Below, piece by piece: positions 4,460 through 7,060 of a stretch of DNA of 7,060 nucleotides. The DNA lies in contig CANDYO010000106.1 in the NCBI GenBank assembly GCA_947424995.1, forward strand, positions 1 through 7,060, read 5' to 3'. The notes below the pieces were generated by a model, which was not told where the DNA came from, did not search any database, and worked only from the letters and a program-made list of their open reading frames with translations. The stretch comes from Rickettsiales bacterium. Lineage in GTDB: Bacteria > Pseudomonadota > Alphaproteobacteria > Rickettsiales > CANDYO01. How positions within the stretch are numbered: position 1 is the stretch's first letter; the number at the start of each line of letters is the position of its first letter. Made by a program: the position numbers and the translations under genes.

Positions 4460-6811
4460 ATGGAAAAACATATGCTAAGAATTACAAGAGAACATCAAAG
4501 ATTATTTTCAGAATACATACCTGAATCATATAGCCAAATAATGGATAGGCTAAATGATATGAATCGATATGAGAGCCTACCAACTGGCTCCGGATTGACT
4601 GAAGAAGCGAATCAATTATACGACCAAAAAAGGCTAGAATTTATAAGATTAAATATTGATACTCTAATAAATTACCATAGTGAACCTGGGCAGTTGGTTC
4701 CGCAAGTATTATCAGCAAAAAAAGAGTTAGAGGCAATAGCTTTAGATAATGCTAAGGAACTAATCTTAAACATATCACGTCAATTAGTTTATTTATCTAA
4801 AAACATGCGAGATCAATTTGAGGAATTACTTTCATCCTCCAATTTTGCGTGGAAAAAATTTGAGCAATTAGGGTCTTTAATGATATCTCATGAAGATGAG
4901 CTTATATGTATGTACCCAGCTGATCAATCTTACAACGCTGCAGTTTATGAACGAGCTTTTAATGAATATGTTGAAAGCGAGAAAATAGCTATAGCAGCAA
5001 TACCAACCATTATAAAAGATGATATGCCAGAATTACAAAAGTTTGTAACTCATATGACGGAGTATCGATTAGCACGAGATTCAGGAGCAGCCTTTTCAGC
5101 AAGAATTCCAGCAATTAATTTAAGTGCATCTATAATTTTAATAAATAGAGTATGCGATCTTAATAATATAATTAAACTTATAAGGATTGCCAATCCAGAG
5201 CTTGATGATTTTTCTGAATCGACTTCAACGCTTATAGGAAACAATAGACCTAGAATAAATCTTAATACAGATGAAAAAAGATATGCTGTACTTAGAAGAT
5301 TAGAAATTGCAGGAGAACTAACCGTAGATAATAATTTTTCTGATGAAATAAGGTTGGATCAAAATGTGGATTGGGATTTATTTAAGAAATTACGTCATGC
5401 ACTCGTTCATCAAGAAAGATATCAGAACAGAGAAAAAGTAGATTTTATTATTGATAATCCTAAAATTTTAGAAGGGATGTTAAGAGAGTTGTATAGCTTA
5501 ACACCAATATGCTTTAATACCTTACTCTTAAGAGATGCTGCTGCACAATATACTGGTGATGGAGAAAATTTATGGTCTCAAATTTACTCTAGAAGAGCTC
5601 CTCAAGTTACTAATACTCCTCTAGCTTTACATCCAGTAGCACAGCAGTCTCTAGCAACATTAATGGCTAATATAACTTCACCAACCAAGAGCAACTTAAA
5701 CACTTTCTTAACTTTTTTGGATCGAAATAATGCTGCTGCTAATATACAACGATTTTGGCTAGATTTTTCAGAACAAAAACTAACTTCGCTGGATAAGGAT
5801 ATTATTGCGCAATCGAAAGTTTTTATAAATGAAAAGCGAAACTCGAGTCTAATTACAACAGAAGATGCCACTTGGTATGAAAGGAATATTATTAAACCAG
5901 TAGAAGTATTGTTAAGAGGTCAGCATAAAATCTATCAAGATTCTAAAAATATGATAAAAGAAGAAATAGAAAGGGAGATTGCTACTAGACAACTAAACAC
6001 TCCATATATCATGGCTGTAAATAATTTGTTTTATGATGGGATAACTAGTAGTAATTTTAGACCTGATGGAAAAACGCCATCCTTAAGAGAAAATATTGAA
6101 GTAATTATTAAAAGTTGCGCCGGGATTCAAGAAGCTCTTAGCAGAGATACTGATCCAACTAAACCTAGCCATGCTCTTGAGTATCTTGTCATTAAATCAG
6201 TTCAACTTTTAGATCACATAAAAGATGAAGTCTTATTAATGGAAAGACTCTCATTACGCGGTATAACTAATACTGGCATATATGGAGATACCTATGAACT
6301 ACATATTAAGTTCATTAGAAATTATATCGCTCATGGTCAAGAAATTTTTGATACAGAAGTAGCTGAAAGCAGAAGCGCAGGAGAAACTGTATTTGATATG
6401 CAACCTAACATTAGAATGGCGGCTATCTATATACTCTCGCAAAAAGATGTATTAACTAAAGTCATGACTAAATTACTTCCATCTAGACCTGTTGCCTATG
6501 ACCAATCAAAATTTATAGATTTAAGAAAGTCCATATATACACAACTACCTAAACTTGATGGAGAGATAGCCAGTAATATTAGAATATCTTGCCCTACTTC
6601 ATATAGTGACGATCAACTCAAAGAAGCAATATTTATGATTGCTCCATTAAGGATAGAAAGGCATGCTGATAAAACAGATATTGAGATAGGGTTTAAAGAT
6701 TTAGTCAGAATAAGTTATATTTATAATACTAAGTACCCTTCTCTTATTCCATACACAGAGAGAGTAAACGCTTCTAGAAATGCGCAATCTCAAGAATGTA
6801 TAGTTATGTAG
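4460..6811 (+). CDS. Putative double-HEPN protein with C-terminal CaaX box (candidate host-directed effector)
   Basis: I do not recognise this 783-residue protein as a named family. It looks almost wholly helical and soluble, with no signal peptide or membrane span. Two motifs of the HEPN type (R-x4-H, the catalytic signature of many HEPN RNases) stand about 308 residues apart: KLRHALVH (R312-H317) and FIRNYIAH (R620-H625). The second has the canonical Asn after Arg. Both sit at the end of a long helical stretch and are followed by a polar loop and another helix (EGMLRELYSL after the first, MAAIYILSQ after the second), as in HEPN domains. The last four residues are C780-I-V-M, a textbook farnesyl-type CaaX box. 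Start: ATG 4460 is preferred; TTG 4457 and ATG 4472 are in frame, and none has a good ribosome binding site. A further gene starts 60 bases downstream on the same strand. Inference: an RNA-cleaving or RNA-binding effector anchored to host membranes. The HEPN assignment rests on short motifs and could be fortuitous. Confidence 0.6.
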   Translation: MEKHMLRITREHQRLFSEYIPESYSQIMDRLNDMNRYESLPTGSGLTEEANQLYDQKRLEFIRLNIDTLINYHSEPGQLVPQVLSAKKELEAIALDNAKELILNISRQLVYLSKNMRDQFEELLSSSNFAWKKFEQLGSLMISHEDELICMYPADQSYNAAVYERAFNEYVESEKIAIAAIPTIIKDDMPELQKFVTHMTEYRLARDSGAAFSARIPAINLSASIILINRVCDLNNIIKLIRIANPELDDFSESTSTLIGNNRPRINLNTDEKRYAVLRRLEIAGELTVDNNFSDEIRLDQNVDWDLFKKLRHALVHQERYQNREKVDFIIDNPKILEGMLRELYSLTPICFNTLLLRDAAAQYTGDGENLWSQIYSRRAPQVTNTPLALHPVAQQSLATLMANITSPTKSNLNTFLTFLDRNNAAANIQRFWLDFSEQKLTSLDKDIIAQSKVFINEKRNSSLITTEDATWYERNIIKPVEVLLRGQHKIYQDSKNMIKEEIEREIATRQLNTPYIMAVNNLFYDGITSSNFRPDGKTPSLRENIEVIIKSCAGIQEALSRDTDPTKPSHALEYLVIKSVQLLDHIKDEVLLMERLSLRGITNTGIYGDTYELHIKFIRNYIAHGQEIFDTEVAESRSAGETVFDMQPNIRMAAIYILSQKDVLTKVMTKLLPSRPVAYDQSKFIDLRKSIYTQLPKLDGEIASNIRISCPTSYSDDQLKEAIFMIAPLRIERHADKTDIEIGFKDLVRISYIYNTKYPSLIPYTERVNASRNAQSQECIVM

Positions 6812-6861
6812 ATAAAAATTCATATCAAGCTTTTCTGGGTCACGCGAAAGATATATTTTTT

Positions 6862-7060
6862 GGAGAATACTATGTTTGCATTTTTAACAAATTTATGGTC
6901 TAAGAAAGATCCTCATAAAGAATATATGAAGGCGCTTCAAGCTTATTATAAGCTTGGACCACCAATAGAATTATATAAGCAATATTTTTCTACTCTAAAC
7001 TATAATTCTAAAGCAAAACCACTAGATGAACTAATAGCTCTTGATATTGAGATAATAAGT
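6862..7060 (+). CDS. Unrecognised protein, N-terminal 63 residues (runs off right edge)
   Basis: ATG at 6872 follows a good Shine-Dalgarno sequence (GGAG at 6862-6865, 6-base spacing); the range given includes this site. The frame stays open for all 63 codons to the edge. It begins MFAFLTNLWSKKDPHKEYMK and continues with ALQAYYKLGPPIELYKQYF, a helix-rich, Lys/Tyr-rich start with no clear signal peptide; the opening hydrophobic stretch is too short to be a confident membrane anchor. Only 60 bases separate it from the stop of the double-HEPN gene on the same strand, so co-transcription is likely. It could be a partner, regulator or further effector; no family is recognised. Confidence 0.65.

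Noticed and set aside
5050..5871. Two minus-strand open frames (64 and 89 codons) opposite the double-HEPN gene
   Set aside because: They are antisense to a long continuous coding frame, and their sequences look like back-translation of helix codons.
6822..6861. Imperfect hairpin (ATATC/CTTTTC pairing with GAAAG/ATAT) followed by T6, a possible terminator after the double-HEPN gene
   Set aside because: The stem is AT-rich and interrupted by bulges, and the T-run merges into the ribosome binding site of the next gene, so read-through is more plausible.

Overview
The window is AT-rich, densely coding bacterial DNA. The composition, ankyrin and host-directed toxin-like genes, a decayed insertion sequence, and an alphaproteobacterial-type serine-recombinase C-terminal module together suggest an intracellular symbiont or parasite, most likely of the Rickettsiales. 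This placement is inference: no rRNA or other phylogenetic marker is present.

Layout. (1) Positions 1-1006 hold a two-gene membrane operon: the 3' end of an NAD(P)-binding/DoxX-like fusion protein, overlapping by one base a DUF2269 four-helix membrane protein. (2) Positions 1007-1618 hold no intact gene. They contain a minus-strand relic of an IS3-family (IS2-like) transposase and a strong Shine-Dalgarno sequence in front of a 10-codon frame. (3) Positions 1619-3247 encode a 542-residue protein whose first ~245 residues read as a ribosome-inactivating protein (RIP, Shiga/ricin A-type rRNA N-glycosidase). An acidic stretch and a long unrecognised C-terminal half follow. (4) Positions 3309-3689 (minus) encode a 126-residue free-standing helix-turn-helix module that matches the C-terminal tail of large serine recombinases. 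(5) Positions 3741-4193 encode a short ankyrin protein that seems to begin inside a repeat. (6) Positions 4194-4459 carry a promoter-like TTGACA box abutted by a 13-bp palindrome. (7) Positions 4460-6811 encode a 783-residue, probably helical protein with two HEPN-type R-x4-H motifs about 308 residues apart, ending in Cys-Ile-Val-Met, a canonical eukaryotic CaaX prenylation box. (8) A new gene with a good ribosome binding site starts at 6872 and runs off the right edge.

The interesting part is 1619-7060. It places a putative rRNA-depurinating toxin, an ankyrin protein and a putative double-HEPN (RNase-like) protein with a host-prenylation signal next to one another, beside recombinase and insertion-sequence debris. 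My reading is an accessory island of host-directed effectors with RNA-targeting themes. No immunity gene is recognisable beside the RIP, which fits a toxin aimed at a eukaryotic host better than one aimed at sibling bacteria. All functional calls are by eye from sequence motifs.
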